64,000 bases of DNA. It comes from Alphaproteobacteria bacterium (GTDB lineage Bacteria > Pseudomonadota > Alphaproteobacteria > Caedimonadales > UBA9215). The DNA is taken from contig JAACSN010000003.1 in the NCBI GenBank assembly GCA_009993885.1, positions 1-64,000 on the forward strand, in the 5' to 3' direction. Both the position numbers and the translations under genes were made by a program. Under the pieces are notes generated by a model. The model was not told the origin of the DNA. It saw only the letters and a program-made list of their open reading frames with translations, and searched no databases. Below are positions 45,007 through 53,058 of this stretch, one piece after another; position 1 is the first letter of the stretch; every line of letters starts with the position of its first letter.

Positions 45007-46263
45007 ATGGGAAAACGGATTCTCGCTTTTATTACAGTTTTTGTTTTAGGATCAGTTCTTAGCATAATAACGCCCGTTCACGGCGCAACCATTGCTGCAA
45101 CTGTCAATAACAAGGCTATCTCCGGCCAAGATCTTAATAATCGTATTAAACTTGCCCTTATTTCATCGGGTATGCCCGATACTGACGAGACACGCCGCCA
45201 GCTTCACGAGCAAATTCTTAATATGATGATTAATGAGCAAATTCAATTACAGCTTGGGGCGGAATATAAAATTAAGATCGATGAGGCAACGCTTATGGCT
45301 TCAATTCGAGACATTGAGCACCAAAATAATATGCCGGAAGGCGGCCTTAAAAAAATGCTTCTCAGCCATGGAATTCCCTTTGTGCTTATGAAACAACATT
45401 TAGAAGCCTCTATTATTTGGCGTGAATATATTAGGGAACGTTACCGTCATTTGGTTCAAGTAAGCGAAGCAGAAGTTGACCATGCCTTGCGTGAGCTGGC
45501 ATCTGCCAACAAAGAAACGCGTTATCACCTTGCTGAGATTGTATTGTACTTTGATGATAAACAAGGGGTCGGCAGTGTCAAAGCACAGGCTAATCGAATT
45601 GTCGGTCAACTTAACCAAGGCGCAAAATTTTCTATGCTTGCCGGGCAATTTTCCAATGCGCCGAGTGCCGCTCGCGGGGGGGATATCGGTTGGATCCCGG
45701 AATCAAAACTTGATGAGAGTGCGTTGCCTTATTTGAAGGCTCTTGAATCCGGTCAAATTTCTGTGCCTATTCAAACAGGCAAGGGATTTCGTATTTATTT
45801 TGTAAGGGATAAATTAAGTGCGGGACAATTCGCAAAGCCTGTGACTACCGTAAGTTTTAAACAAGTTTTTATTGAAACCCCCAAAGAGGCGTTTAGTTTT
45901 GAAATAGAAGAGAGTATCAAGCAAACGGCAACTCTTGCGCGCCAAATTAAAAATTGTCGCACGGTTGAAAAAATGACAGAGCGCAAAAAGGCAAAAGTGC
46001 AACATGTTAAAGACGTGCCAGTTCAAAATCTGCCGCCTGAACTTAAGGATCTTTTAATGAGCACCAAAGTCGACCACGCAACAAAGCCTGTTTATACAGG
46101 AAACGGTGCTATGTTCTTTGTGATTTGTGAAAGGAAAACAACCAATCCTAAAGAGCCTGAAAAAGAAGACGTAAGGGCGCAATTGGTGGATCGTAAGTTG
46201 CAAAACGTTGCCGAGCAAGAGCTTCGCACACGTAGGGGCGGAGCCCATATTGATATCCGATAA
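45007..46263 (+). CDS. surA: SurA-like periplasmic chaperone / peptidyl-prolyl isomerase
   Basis: 418 residues. Sec signal with cut near VHGA. A SurA N-terminal helical chaperone domain follows (about 30-165: ATVNNKAISGQDLNNRIKL, then EQILNMMINEQIQLQLG). One parvulin domain is clear (about 175-275: YHLAEIVLYF, AKFSMLAGQFSNAPSAARGGDIGWI). A second, degenerate region follows (about 285-400). SurA folds outer-membrane beta-barrels such as LptD, encoded divergently nearby. In many proteobacteria pdxA lies between surA and rsmA; here rsmA follows directly. Confidence 0.93.
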   Translation: MGKRILAFITVFVLGSVLSIITPVHGATIAATVNNKAISGQDLNNRIKLALISSGMPDTDETRRQLHEQILNMMINEQIQLQLGAEYKIKIDEATLMASIRDIEHQNNMPEGGLKKMLLSHGIPFVLMKQHLEASIIWREYIRERYRHLVQVSEAEVDHALRELASANKETRYHLAEIVLYFDDKQGVGSVKAQANRIVGQLNQGAKFSMLAGQFSNAPSAARGGDIGWIPESKLDESALPYLKALESGQISVPIQTGKGFRIYFVRDKLSAGQFAKPVTTVSFKQVFIETPKEAFSFEIEESIKQTATLARQIKNCRTVEKMTERKKAKVQHVKDVPVQNLPPELKDLLMSTKVDHATKPVYTGNGAMFFVICERKTTNPKEPEKEDVRAQLVDRKLQNVAEQELRTRRGGAHIDIR

Positions 46264-46276
46264 AACCCGTACTACA

Positions 46277-47113
46277 ATGCCGTATGATCTTCCGACGATT
46301 TCCGAGACCATTGCAGAATTTGATCTTGCGGCTAAAAAATCCTTGGGTCAAAATTTTATTTTAGACCTCAATATTACGAAAAAAATTGCACGTCAAGGCC
46401 TTCCGTATCGTGACGATGAAACCCTTGTTGAGATTGGTCCCGGTCCCGGTGCTTTGACGAGAGGCATTCTCTTAAACGGGGCACAAAAACTTATTGCTCT
46501 TGAAAAAGATCAACGCTGTTTGGCGGCTCTTGAACCTCTCCAAAGAGCGTCTCAGGGGCGACTTTTTGTGCAGGAAGCCGATGCTCTTGAGATAAACTTT
46601 TCAGAAATTTCTTCAAAACCTTTAAAAATTATCTCTAACCTGCCCTATAACATATCGACCCAACTCCTCATAAAATGGATTGAAGGAGTTGAGCATATCA
46701 GCGGTCTTGTGCTGATGTTTCAAAAGGAAGTCGCTTTGCGTTTGGTCGCCGATCCTCGCACAAAATCCTACGGTCGTCTGAGCATTTTAACCCAACTGCG
46801 TTTTCAAGCACATATTGCTTTTGATCTTCCGCCAAGTGCTTTTAAGCCGGCACCAAAAGTCACCTCTTCTATTGTGGTTTTTAAGCCTCGTGCTTCTTAT
46901 CCGACGGACGACTTGTGGGAGGCCGTTAAAACCGTCACTCAAGGCGCTTTTGCACAGCGTCGCAAGATGCTTCGCAAAACCTTATACCCTCTTTTTTCAG
47001 ATCCGACGGCAACGTTGATCGCCCTAAATTTATCCTCAACGGCGCGAGCCGAAGAGCTTTCTCCCGATGATTTTATTAGGCTAAGCCAAGCCTATCTTAA
47101 GGAAACCCGATGA
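46277..47113 (+). CDS. rsmA: 16S rRNA (adenine(1518/1519)-N6) dimethyltransferase
   Basis: 278 residues, also called KsgA. It dimethylates two adjacent adenosines in helix 45 of 16S rRNA. Motif block AAKKSLGQNFILD, SAM motif LVEIGPGPGALT, and the catalytic NLPYNIS (NLPY) are complete. The ATG at 46277 is taken because the conserved region begins just after it; an upstream TTG at 46208 would overlap surA. No ribosome site is obvious, so translation may be coupled to surA, whose stop is 13 bp upstream. Its stop overlaps the start of rsmD. Confidence 0.94.
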   Translation: MPYDLPTISETIAEFDLAAKKSLGQNFILDLNITKKIARQGLPYRDDETLVEIGPGPGALTRGILLNGAQKLIALEKDQRCLAALEPLQRASQGRLFVQEADALEINFSEISSKPLKIISNLPYNISTQLLIKWIEGVEHISGLVLMFQKEVALRLVADPRTKSYGRLSILTQLRFQAHIAFDLPPSAFKPAPKVTSSIVVFKPRASYPTDDLWEAVKTVTQGAFAQRRKMLRKTLYPLFSDPTATLIALNLSSTARAEELSPDDFIRLSQAYLKETR

Positions 47114-47676
47114 TTCGATTGATTACGGGCACATTGCGGGGGCGAAAACTAGAGGTTCCGCCTTCGAAAATCACACGCCCGACAACGGATCGTGTACGAG
47201 AGTCTATCTTTAATTTGCTTGAAAGTTATTTGGCTAAAAAAGGTCGTTCCTTTGAGGAACTTTTGGTTTTAGATGCGTTTGCAGGCTCGGGGGCTCTTGG
47301 TTTTGAAGCTCTCTCCCGAGGTGCAAAACACGTTACTTTTTTCGAGACGGCTCCCGATGCGCTTAAGGTGCTTCAGCATAATGCAGCCCATTTAAAACTG
47401 CAAACTTCGCAGGTGAAAATCCAACGTGTTGATGCAACAAAACCTTCAAAACCAAAGACTCCGGCGACCCTTATTTTTCTTGATCCGCCCTATGGAAAAG
47501 GGTTAGTGGGACAGGCGTATAAAGCATTAGAAAAAGTAGGGTGGGGCGGGCCGGAGACGCTTTTTATTTGCGAGACCTCCGATAAAGAAGAGCTCCCCGA
47601 GTTCTTGCAAGGCTTGGTGATTAGTCAACGCACCTACGGATCAACGATCGTCAGCTTTATCGAACGGCAAACATGA
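47110..47676 (+). CDS. rsmD: 16S rRNA (guanine(966)-N2)-methyltransferase
   Basis: 188 residues. N-terminus IRLITGTLRGRKLEVP is diagnostic, RPTTDRVRESIFN follows, the SAM site is VLDAFAGSGALGFEALSRGA, and the catalytic motif is FLDPPYGKG (DPPY). It methylates G966 in the 30S head. It overlaps rsmA by the 4-bp ATGA, giving a surA-rsmA-rsmD operon, and overlaps the end of the convergent HIG1 gene by 20 bp. Confidence 0.95.
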   Translation: MIRLITGTLRGRKLEVPPSKITRPTTDRVRESIFNLLESYLAKKGRSFEELLVLDAFAGSGALGFEALSRGAKHVTFFETAPDALKVLQHNAAHLKLQTSQVKIQRVDATKPSKPKTPATLIFLDPPYGKGLVGQAYKALEKVGWGGPETLFICETSDKEELPEFLQGLVISQRTYGSTIVSFIERQT

Positions 47677-47845
47677 TTCCGAGCAAGAGCAAAGCTATAA
47701 ACTGAAACCCAACCCGCAGTTGCATCATTTTATTTTGCTTTTTATCAGATGTATCTTTTTTAACCATGCTGATAAGCCCAAGGGCTAAACTTGCGAGGAC
47801 AGCAAGAGCGGCAAGGATAATTAAAATAGAGAGCAGCGTGTTCAT
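47657..47845 (-). CDS. HIG1-domain twin-transmembrane protein
   Basis: A 62-residue inner-membrane protein: helix 1 (about 4-27), a short basic loop with KKDTSDKKQNKMMQLRVGFQ, and helix 2 (about 45-61). The motif NKxMxxRVxxQ between two helices defines the HIG1 family, which in mitochondria includes respiratory supercomplex factors Rcf1/HIGD and occurs in alphaproteobacteria as a small twin-TM protein. A role near respiratory oxidases is family-based inference. A perfect palindrome lies upstream at 47883-47897. Confidence 0.85.
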   Translation of the reverse strand: MNTLLSILIILAALAVLASLALGLISMVKKDTSDKKQNKMMQLRVGFQFIALLLLGIMFAVR

Positions 47846-47882
47846 TTTGAGAGAACCTTCTTATTTAAAAAAAACGGGGTAT

Positions 47883-47897
47883 GGTGTATGATACACC
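47883..47897. promoter_or_regulatory. Perfect palindrome GGTGTAT-G-ATACACC between HIG1 and parE genes
   Basis: Seven-base arms around one central G lie 37 bp ahead of the HIG1 gene start (minus strand) and 69 bp ahead of parE. On the minus strand it contains TATCAT, which together with TTTGCA 17 bp upstream forms a possible promoter, so the palindrome could be an operator overlapping a -10 box. No regulator is encoded next to it. Confidence 0.4.
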
Positions 47898-47965
47898 TAA
47901 TTAACAATTCTGCAAACCAAAGGCGTCCTTCTTTAGAGGCGCTTTATCAAGGTGATAGTTAAATC

Positions 47966-49978
47966 ATGAACGATCTTTTTGCAAAAAATGCTCCGCAAGG
48001 TGTCCCTCGGAAGTCTGAAAGCTCCCAAAGTTATACGGCCCAAGACATTGAAGTCTTAGAGGGTTTAGAACCCGTGCGCCGTCGTCCGGGAATGTATATT
48101 GGAGGAACCGATGAGCGTGCTTTGCATCATTTGGTGACAGAGGTACTGGATAACTCTATGGATGAGGCTGTCGCCGGCCATGCAACGCGCATTGAGCTTG
48201 AACTCCATGGTGACGGGCGGGTGAGTGTGCAAGATAACGGTCGCGGTATTCCCGTTGACCCCCATCCAAAATATAAGGACAAATCGGCTCTTGAAGTCAT
48301 TTTGACGATTTTGCACGCCGGTGGAAAGTTCAGCAATAAAGCCTACGAAACCTCCGGCGGGCTCCATGGTGTGGGTGTATCCGTTGTCAACGCCCTTTCC
48401 TCCGATTTGCTGGTAGAAGTGATTCGCGATAAAGTATTGTGGTCTCAAAATTATAGCCGAGGTCACCCCACATCGAAACTTGAAAATAAAGGTCCTCTTT
48501 CTAATCGTCGAGGGACAAAACTGACCTTTCTACCGGATACGGAAATCTTTGGAGACAAACTAAAATTCCGTCCTAAAACCCTCCATCATATGGCGCGCTC
48601 GAAAGCTTACCTTTTCAGAGGCGTTGAAATCCGTTGGAAGTGTGATCCGAGCCTTATTAAAGAAGGGGATGAAACGCCACCGGAAGCTGTATTTCACTTT
48701 CCAAACGGTCTTGCTGATTTTTTGAAAGACGCGGTGAATGCGGATCATGCTTTATTTGCAGAGCCCTTTTCAGGATTGGGCAAGCTTGATAGCCAATCTG
48801 AGAAAGTTGAATGGGCGATCACGTGGCTCACCAGAGGAGAAGGTTTTTTCACCTCTTATTGTAACACGATTCCAACACCCTTAGGGGGAACCCACGAAAA
48901 TGGATTCCGCCAAGGAATTACCAAAGCTCTTCGGCAATACGGAGAAATGACCGGCGTTAAAAAAGCAGCTCAATTAACATCCGATGATGTCCTATCTCAA
49001 ACCTGCGGCATTGTTTCGGTATTTATCCGAGACCCTCATTTTCAAGGACAAACCAAGGATAAGCTGGTCACACAAGGCGTCGGGCGTTCCGTGGAAAACT
49101 TGATCAAAGATCGATGTGATCTTTGGCTCTCCTTGCACAAGGAAGAGGCAGATGCTTTATTGCAATTTTCCTTAGAACGTGCAGAAGAGCGTCAGCGCCG
49201 TAAACAAGATAAAGACACAGTGCGCCAATCAGCTACAAAACGTCTTCATTTACCGGGCAAACTTGCAGACTGTATTGCAAAGGATCGAGAAGACACAGAA
49301 GTTTTCTTGGTTGAGGGAGATTCTGCGGGGGGATCTGCAAAACAGGCCCGAAATCGTAAAACACAAGCTATTTTGCCTTTGCGCGGCAAGATTTTGAATG
49401 TGGCAAATGCGACCCATGATAAAATGCGGGCGAATCAAGAAATTACCGATCTTGGCAAAGCCCTTGGATGTGGTTTTGGTAAAGACTGTGACCCTGAAAA
49501 ATTGCGCTATGGCCGAGTTATCATTATGACCGATGCGGATGTGGACGGTGCTCATATTGCGTCCTTGTTATTAACTTTTTTCTTTCAGCAAATGCGCCCT
49601 CTCATTACTTCCGGACGTATTTATCTTGCATTGCCTCCTTTATATCGTTTATCCACCAAAGGAAAAGTGGTTTATGCCCATGATGATGCGGATAAAGAAC
49701 GCCTTATGGAAAGTGAGTTTAAAGGGAATCAAAAGGTAGAGGTAAGCCGTTTTAAAGGCCTTGGTGAAATGAACTGGAAGCACCTCAAGGAAACAACTAT
49801 GGATCCGCAAAGCCGCTCTCTCCTTAAGGTCAAACTCCCCCAAGAGACAGGTCTGGAAAGCACGGAAACATCGATCCCCGTTGAGGTTTTTATTGAAAAT
49901 CTCATGGGTCGCAAGCCTGAAAAACGTTTTGAATTCATTCAACAAAATGCGCAATTTGTTGATGATATTGATATTTAA
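47966..49978 (+). CDS. parE: DNA topoisomerase IV subunit B
   Basis: A 670-residue GHKL ATPase subunit. Motifs: VRRRPGMYIGG, the Bergerat ATP site EVLDNSMDEAVAG, DNGRGIP, GGLHGVGVSVVNAL, the transducer region with the QTKDKL segment, and the TOPRIM block EGDSAGGSAKQARNR with TDADVDGAHI. Details such as ERALHHLVTEVLDN favour ParE over GyrB, as does the length (GyrB is about 800). With ParC it unlinks daughter chromosomes. parC is not in the window. Confidence 0.95.
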   Translation: MNDLFAKNAPQGVPRKSESSQSYTAQDIEVLEGLEPVRRRPGMYIGGTDERALHHLVTEVLDNSMDEAVAGHATRIELELHGDGRVSVQDNGRGIPVDPHPKYKDKSALEVILTILHAGGKFSNKAYETSGGLHGVGVSVVNALSSDLLVEVIRDKVLWSQNYSRGHPTSKLENKGPLSNRRGTKLTFLPDTEIFGDKLKFRPKTLHHMARSKAYLFRGVEIRWKCDPSLIKEGDETPPEAVFHFPNGLADFLKDAVNADHALFAEPFSGLGKLDSQSEKVEWAITWLTRGEGFFTSYCNTIPTPLGGTHENGFRQGITKALRQYGEMTGVKKAAQLTSDDVLSQTCGIVSVFIRDPHFQGQTKDKLVTQGVGRSVENLIKDRCDLWLSLHKEEADALLQFSLERAEERQRRKQDKDTVRQSATKRLHLPGKLADCIAKDREDTEVFLVEGDSAGGSAKQARNRKTQAILPLRGKILNVANATHDKMRANQEITDLGKALGCGFGKDCDPEKLRYGRVIIMTDADVDGAHIASLLLTFFFQQMRPLITSGRIYLALPPLYRLSTKGKVVYAHDDADKERLMESEFKGNQKVEVSRFKGLGEMNWKHLKETTMDPQSRSLLKVKLPQETGLESTETSIPVEVFIENLMGRKPEKRFEFIQQNAQFVDDIDI

Positions 49979-50002
49979 TACCTTACAACCTTTTCTATGG
50001 CC

Positions 50003-51199
50003 TTAACTTTTCCTAAAAGAGACCTCATAGGCCCACTCGAGCCACGGTAAAAGGTTTTCCAGATCTTTTGAGTCAAGGGTGGGGCCTCCCCACAAGCGAA
50101 GGGACGGAGGGGCTCCCCCATGGTTGGTAATGTCGTAGGCTATACAACGTTCTGCTAAAAGCCCCGTCATCTTAGCCAAAAAGGCACGATGGTCTTCTTC
50201 ACTCAACGCAAGAATTTTAGAATCCGTAAGCTTTAGCACAATGGTTGATGTAGAGCGCGTTTGGGGGGCTATCGCCATAAATTCAATCCATGGTGTGCGT
50301 TCAACCCATCGTTCAACGGTTTGAAAGTTATTTTGAGAACGCTCAATGAGCTTTGAAAGCCCGCCTATTTTTTGTGCCCATTTGAGGGCTTGCAGGTAAT
50401 CCTCCACACAGAGCAATGAGGGCGTATTTAACGTTTTTTCTTCAAAAAGCGGTTCGTACAATTTACTGTCTCCCCGTAATTTAAATAAATAGGGGAGGGG
50501 CCAAGGCGGTTGGTAGGTATTAAGGCGTTCAATGGCTTTGGGACTTAAAATGAGCATGCCGTGAGCGGATTCACTGCCGAGCCCCTTTTGCCAAGAAAAA
50601 ACTGTTGCATCAAATGTTTTCCAAGGGATCGATGTTGTAAAAGCAGCTGAGGTAATATCTGCAATCACAAGCCCGGCGCGGTTATCTTTTAAAAAGTTTC
50701 CTGTTGGGAAACGAACGCCGGAGGTGCTGCCGTTCCAATTAAGAAGAACATCATTTGAGGCAGGAATATTTTGTGTGTCGGGCAAAATGCCATGGGAAGA
50801 TTCTCGAATGTCGATGTCGTCAAGTTTTAGATGTTTCGTGAGATCTATTTTCCAGCGTTTGCTAAAAACATCGTGGGAGAAAACCGTTGTGGGGGCGGGG
50901 CCGAGTAAGTTCCAAAGAGTACTTTCAACAGCGCCTGTGGCTGAACCCGGCAACAGTGCAATTTTATAGTCCGCCGGAATTTCTAAGACGGCGCGGGTTA
51001 ATTGCACAACTTCAGACAGCTTGTTTAGCCCGTGGACAGAGCGGTGAGAGCGCCCCACGGCTGCCTCTTTTAATAACTCTAAAGACCAACCGGGGATTTT
51101 TGCACAGGGACCTGAGGAAAAGTAGGGGTGAGAAGGTTTTGCCTGCGGTTCCTTCAAAGGAGGCCTATTGGACGACGGTTGAGATAGGGCGTTTTTCAT
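50003..51199 (-). CDS. serC: Phosphoserine transaminase, alphaproteobacterial type
   Basis: 398 residues from the ATG at 51199; a TTG two codons earlier is possible. It is a PLP-dependent class V aminotransferase. Conserved parts: PYFSSGPCAKIPGWS at the N-terminus, GRSHRSVHGL, LLPGSATGAVESTLWNLLG, and FSWQKGLGSESAHGMLI, with the PLP lysine in WQKGLG. It converts 3-phosphohydroxypyruvate to phosphoserine. This branch is common in alphaproteobacteria, where serA usually follows; here serA is absent nearby. The 5' end overlaps the alkyltransferase gene by 35 bp. Confidence 0.93.
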   Translation of the reverse strand: MKNALSQPSSNRPPLKEPQAKPSHPYFSSGPCAKIPGWSLELLKEAAVGRSHRSVHGLNKLSEVVQLTRAVLEIPADYKIALLPGSATGAVESTLWNLLGPAPTTVFSHDVFSKRWKIDLTKHLKLDDIDIRESSHGILPDTQNIPASNDVLLNWNGSTSGVRFPTGNFLKDNRAGLVIADITSAAFTTSIPWKTFDATVFSWQKGLGSESAHGMLILSPKAIERLNTYQPPWPLPYLFKLRGDSKLYEPLFEEKTLNTPSLLCVEDYLQALKWAQKIGGLSKLIERSQNNFQTVERWVERTPWIEFMAIAPQTRSTSTIVLKLTDSKILALSEEDHRAFLAKMTGLLAERCIAYDITNHGGAPPSLRLWGGPTLDSKDLENLLPWLEWAYEVSFRKS

Positions 51200-51665
51200 A
51201 GTCAAGTAGCTTCTTCTTTAGGGCGGAGCCCCAACGGTAATTACCAATGGCACCGTTAGAATATAGCACACGATGGCAGGGTATTAAAAGACTTATAGGA
51301 TTGTGTCCTATCGCCGTTCCAACAGCTCGTACCGCTCTCGGACGGCCGATGGCACGGGCAACATCCGAGTACGAGCGTGTTTCACCCCGAGGGATGCCCT
51401 CAAGGGCTTTCCAAACGTCATGTTGGAATTTTGTGCCTGTGAAAAAAAAGTCGGTTTTTAGGGGTTTTTCTTTAAAAAGAGCTTCAAAGAAAGGGCGGGT
51501 TTTTTCAATATTGTGAATAAAAGGATTGGTCTTATAGTGCGAGCGCATTTCCCGAGGGGCATCGGTTAATCCTAAAAACGCTATTTTTTCCTCGCAGAGC
51601 CCCAGCAAAATAGGGCCATAGTCGTCAGAATTGAAAATGCCGTAATAAATACTGCTTTTTGTCAT
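51165..51665 (-). CDS. Methylated-DNA:protein cysteine methyltransferase
   Basis: A 166-residue Ogt/Ada-C-type DNA repair protein that removes alkyl groups from O6-guanine onto its own cysteine. The active site is IPCHRV with Cys130. The helix-turn-helix segment PRGETRSYSDVARAIGRPRAVRAVG precedes it (DNA-binding, arginine finger). The N-terminal domain contains FNSDDYGPILLGLCEEKI, the form seen in Ada C-terminal halves. The 3' end overlaps serC, so the two are co-transcribed. Confidence 0.93.
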   Translation of the reverse strand: MTKSSIYYGIFNSDDYGPILLGLCEEKIAFLGLTDAPREMRSHYKTNPFIHNIEKTRPFFEALFKEKPLKTDFFFTGTKFQHDVWKALEGIPRGETRSYSDVARAIGRPRAVRAVGTAIGHNPISLLIPCHRVLYSNGAIGNYRWGSALKKKLLDYEKRPISTVVQ

Positions 51666-51720
51666 TTTGGCTATTTTTTAACCTTTCGTTACTATAGTGG
51701 TATTATAAGCTTTAAAAAAT

Positions 51721-51730
51721 AAGGAGGTGA
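51721..51730 (+). promoter_or_regulatory. Near-perfect Shine-Dalgarno AAGGAGGTGA
   Basis: Ten bases complementary to the 16S rRNA 3' tail, 5 bp ahead of ATG 51736. It rules out the in-frame GTG at 51727, which lies inside it. It suggests unusually efficient translation of the following small gene. Confidence 0.8.
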
Positions 51731-51735
51731 AAACG

Positions 51736-51996
51736 ATGCGCTATTTTCTATTCATTTTAAGCTTTTTATTTTTCTCTACAATGTCTTTAAAGGCAACATA
51801 TGTCAAGGCCGAAGCTTTTGTTAAGAAGATCATTACTCTGCCTGAGCCAAGGGCTTTTTTAACGAACGGAGAGGGGGATGATTCGCTTCTTGAGCTTTAT
51901 CTTGATGCTGAACCTGATGATTTTGTTAAAGATGAGGGGCTTGAAGACTACAACGAACTGCTTGGTGTGTCGGATGAGTATATGAAAGAGGCTTAA
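51736..51996 (+). CDS. Small exported acidic protein of unknown function
   Basis: 86 residues, not recognised. The strong AAGGAGGTGA site sets the start. A Sec signal (MRYFLFILSFLFFSTMSLKAT) is followed by a mature peptide of about 60 residues rich in Asp and Glu (EGDDSLLELYLDAEPDDF), with no cysteine. An AT-rich block with TATTAT-like boxes upstream may be its promoter. The last 4 bp overlap the convergent DUF882 gene. High-level expression is inferred from the ribosome site only. Confidence 0.72.
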   Translation: MRYFLFILSFLFFSTMSLKATYVKAEAFVKKIITLPEPRAFLTNGEGDDSLLELYLDAEPDDFVKDEGLEDYNELLGVSDEYMKEA

Positions 51997-52550
51997 GCAG
52001 CACCCCATTGGGCGGGTTTATCTCGGATGTCCACATGGACAAATCCTGATTTCGGATAGTATCCGACCCCACCCATTTTATAAGAAATAGCAAGATTCCT
52101 TAGTTCTTTGAGGTGGTTAGGGAGCTTGATATCAACGGCACAGCCCTTCATGTGATAGCTATTTCTTGCAACACCGGCATTTTGGCGTCGTAACATGTTG
52201 TTTGTTGAGGGAGAACGATACCCGCTGATAACATCAAAAGTCGCAAGCCCCGGAACACGACAGTCTTTTTGTAATCGGTTAATAAGGTTAATAAGCTCGG
52301 GGTCAATGTCATGGGTTTGGTTGTTGCGGTGATCTCGTAAAAACAATTTAAGCCGCTCCATAGCTTCGGGAATAATAACCCCGTTTTCTACATACGTTTC
52401 TTTAAACCATTCGCCCGTGTGAATATTGTGCAAAGCAACTTTTTTATCAAGATGAGCAGATGCGAGCCCGAAACGGGGAAGAATAAGGCTCGTTGAGACA
52501 ACGGCGGATCCCTTTATAAGGAAATTTCGGCGTGATATTTTAATAATCAT
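51993..52550 (-). CDS. DUF882/M15-type peptidase, Tat-exported
   Basis: 185 residues. N-terminus ISRRNFLIKGSAVVSTSL is a twin-arginine signal. The rest matches DUF882 (YcbK-like), a fold related to M15 D-Ala-D-Ala carboxypeptidases: VISGYRSPSTNNMLR, then SYHMKGCAVDI and SGFVHVDI supply the His-Asp-His zinc ligands. Relatives trim or bind peptidoglycan peptides in the periplasm. Length is standard. Export in a folded state fits a pre-loaded metal site. Confidence 0.9.
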   Translation of the reverse strand: MIIKISRRNFLIKGSAVVSTSLILPRFGLASAHLDKKVALHNIHTGEWFKETYVENGVIIPEAMERLKLFLRDHRNNQTHDIDPELINLINRLQKDCRVPGLATFDVISGYRSPSTNNMLRRQNAGVARNSYHMKGCAVDIKLPNHLKELRNLAISYKMGGVGYYPKSGFVHVDIRDKPAQWGAA

Positions 52551-52616
52551 ATGATATTTATAGAGCTACCGGTTTGTCTTTTCAAGTTTTTTCCATAAAA
52601 AATAGGATTTTTAGCT

Positions 52617-52982
52617 ATGGTTACTCCTCTTATCACCGTGACACGTCTTTATACCGGTTCCGACAATGAAAGTCATTTTGAAGATATACAAGTTCCCCTT
52701 AAGGGTGTCGGCGGTATCGGCTGTTTATCTCAGACTTTTCCTGCCACCGGTGTTGTTTTTAGAACTATGCCGGGGGATTATCGGACGGATTGGCATAATA
52801 CGGAGACGCGTCAGTATGTTGTTATTATTTCCGGCGCCGTTGAAATGGAAGTAGGAAGCGGTGAAAAACGCTTGTTTAAGCAAGGGGATATCGTTTTAAG
52901 TGAGGATAAAACCGGTCGCGGTCATAAGAGCCGCAGTGTTGAAGGGCAAGAAAGGGTCTCCCTCTTTATCACCCTTGAATAG
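52617..52982 (+). CDS. Single-domain cupin protein
   Basis: 121 residues forming one cupin beta-barrel. The first conserved motif is TDWHNTETRQYVVIISG, with one histidine and a glutamate; the second is QGDIVLSEDKTGRGHKSRS, giving the late histidine. Relatives include uncharacterised small metal-binding cupins. Metal and substrate are unknown. A terminator follows, so it is probably expressed alone. Confidence 0.82.
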   Translation: MVTPLITVTRLYTGSDNESHFEDIQVPLKGVGGIGCLSQTFPATGVVFRTMPGDYRTDWHNTETRQYVVIISGAVEMEVGSGEKRLFKQGDIVLSEDKTGRGHKSRSVEGQERVSLFITLE

Positions 52983-53011
52983 CCGACGGACGTTCTCCGG
53001 AAACCTCTATA

Positions 53012-53058
53012 AACCGCTGCGCGTAGCTTTTTTATAAAAGCTTCTGCGGTTATTTTTT
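53012..53058 (+). terminator. Intrinsic terminator after the cupin gene
   Basis: AACCGC at 53012 pairs with GCGGTT ending at 53051. An inner AGCTTTT/AAAAGCT stem makes a long hairpin, and TATTTTTT follows. It overlaps the stop codon of the convergent RND permease gene. Confidence 0.8.

Noticed and set aside
46208-46276. Upstream TTG for rsmA
   Set aside because: Overlaps surA by 56 bp and adds non-conserved residues; conserved sequence begins right after ATG 46277.
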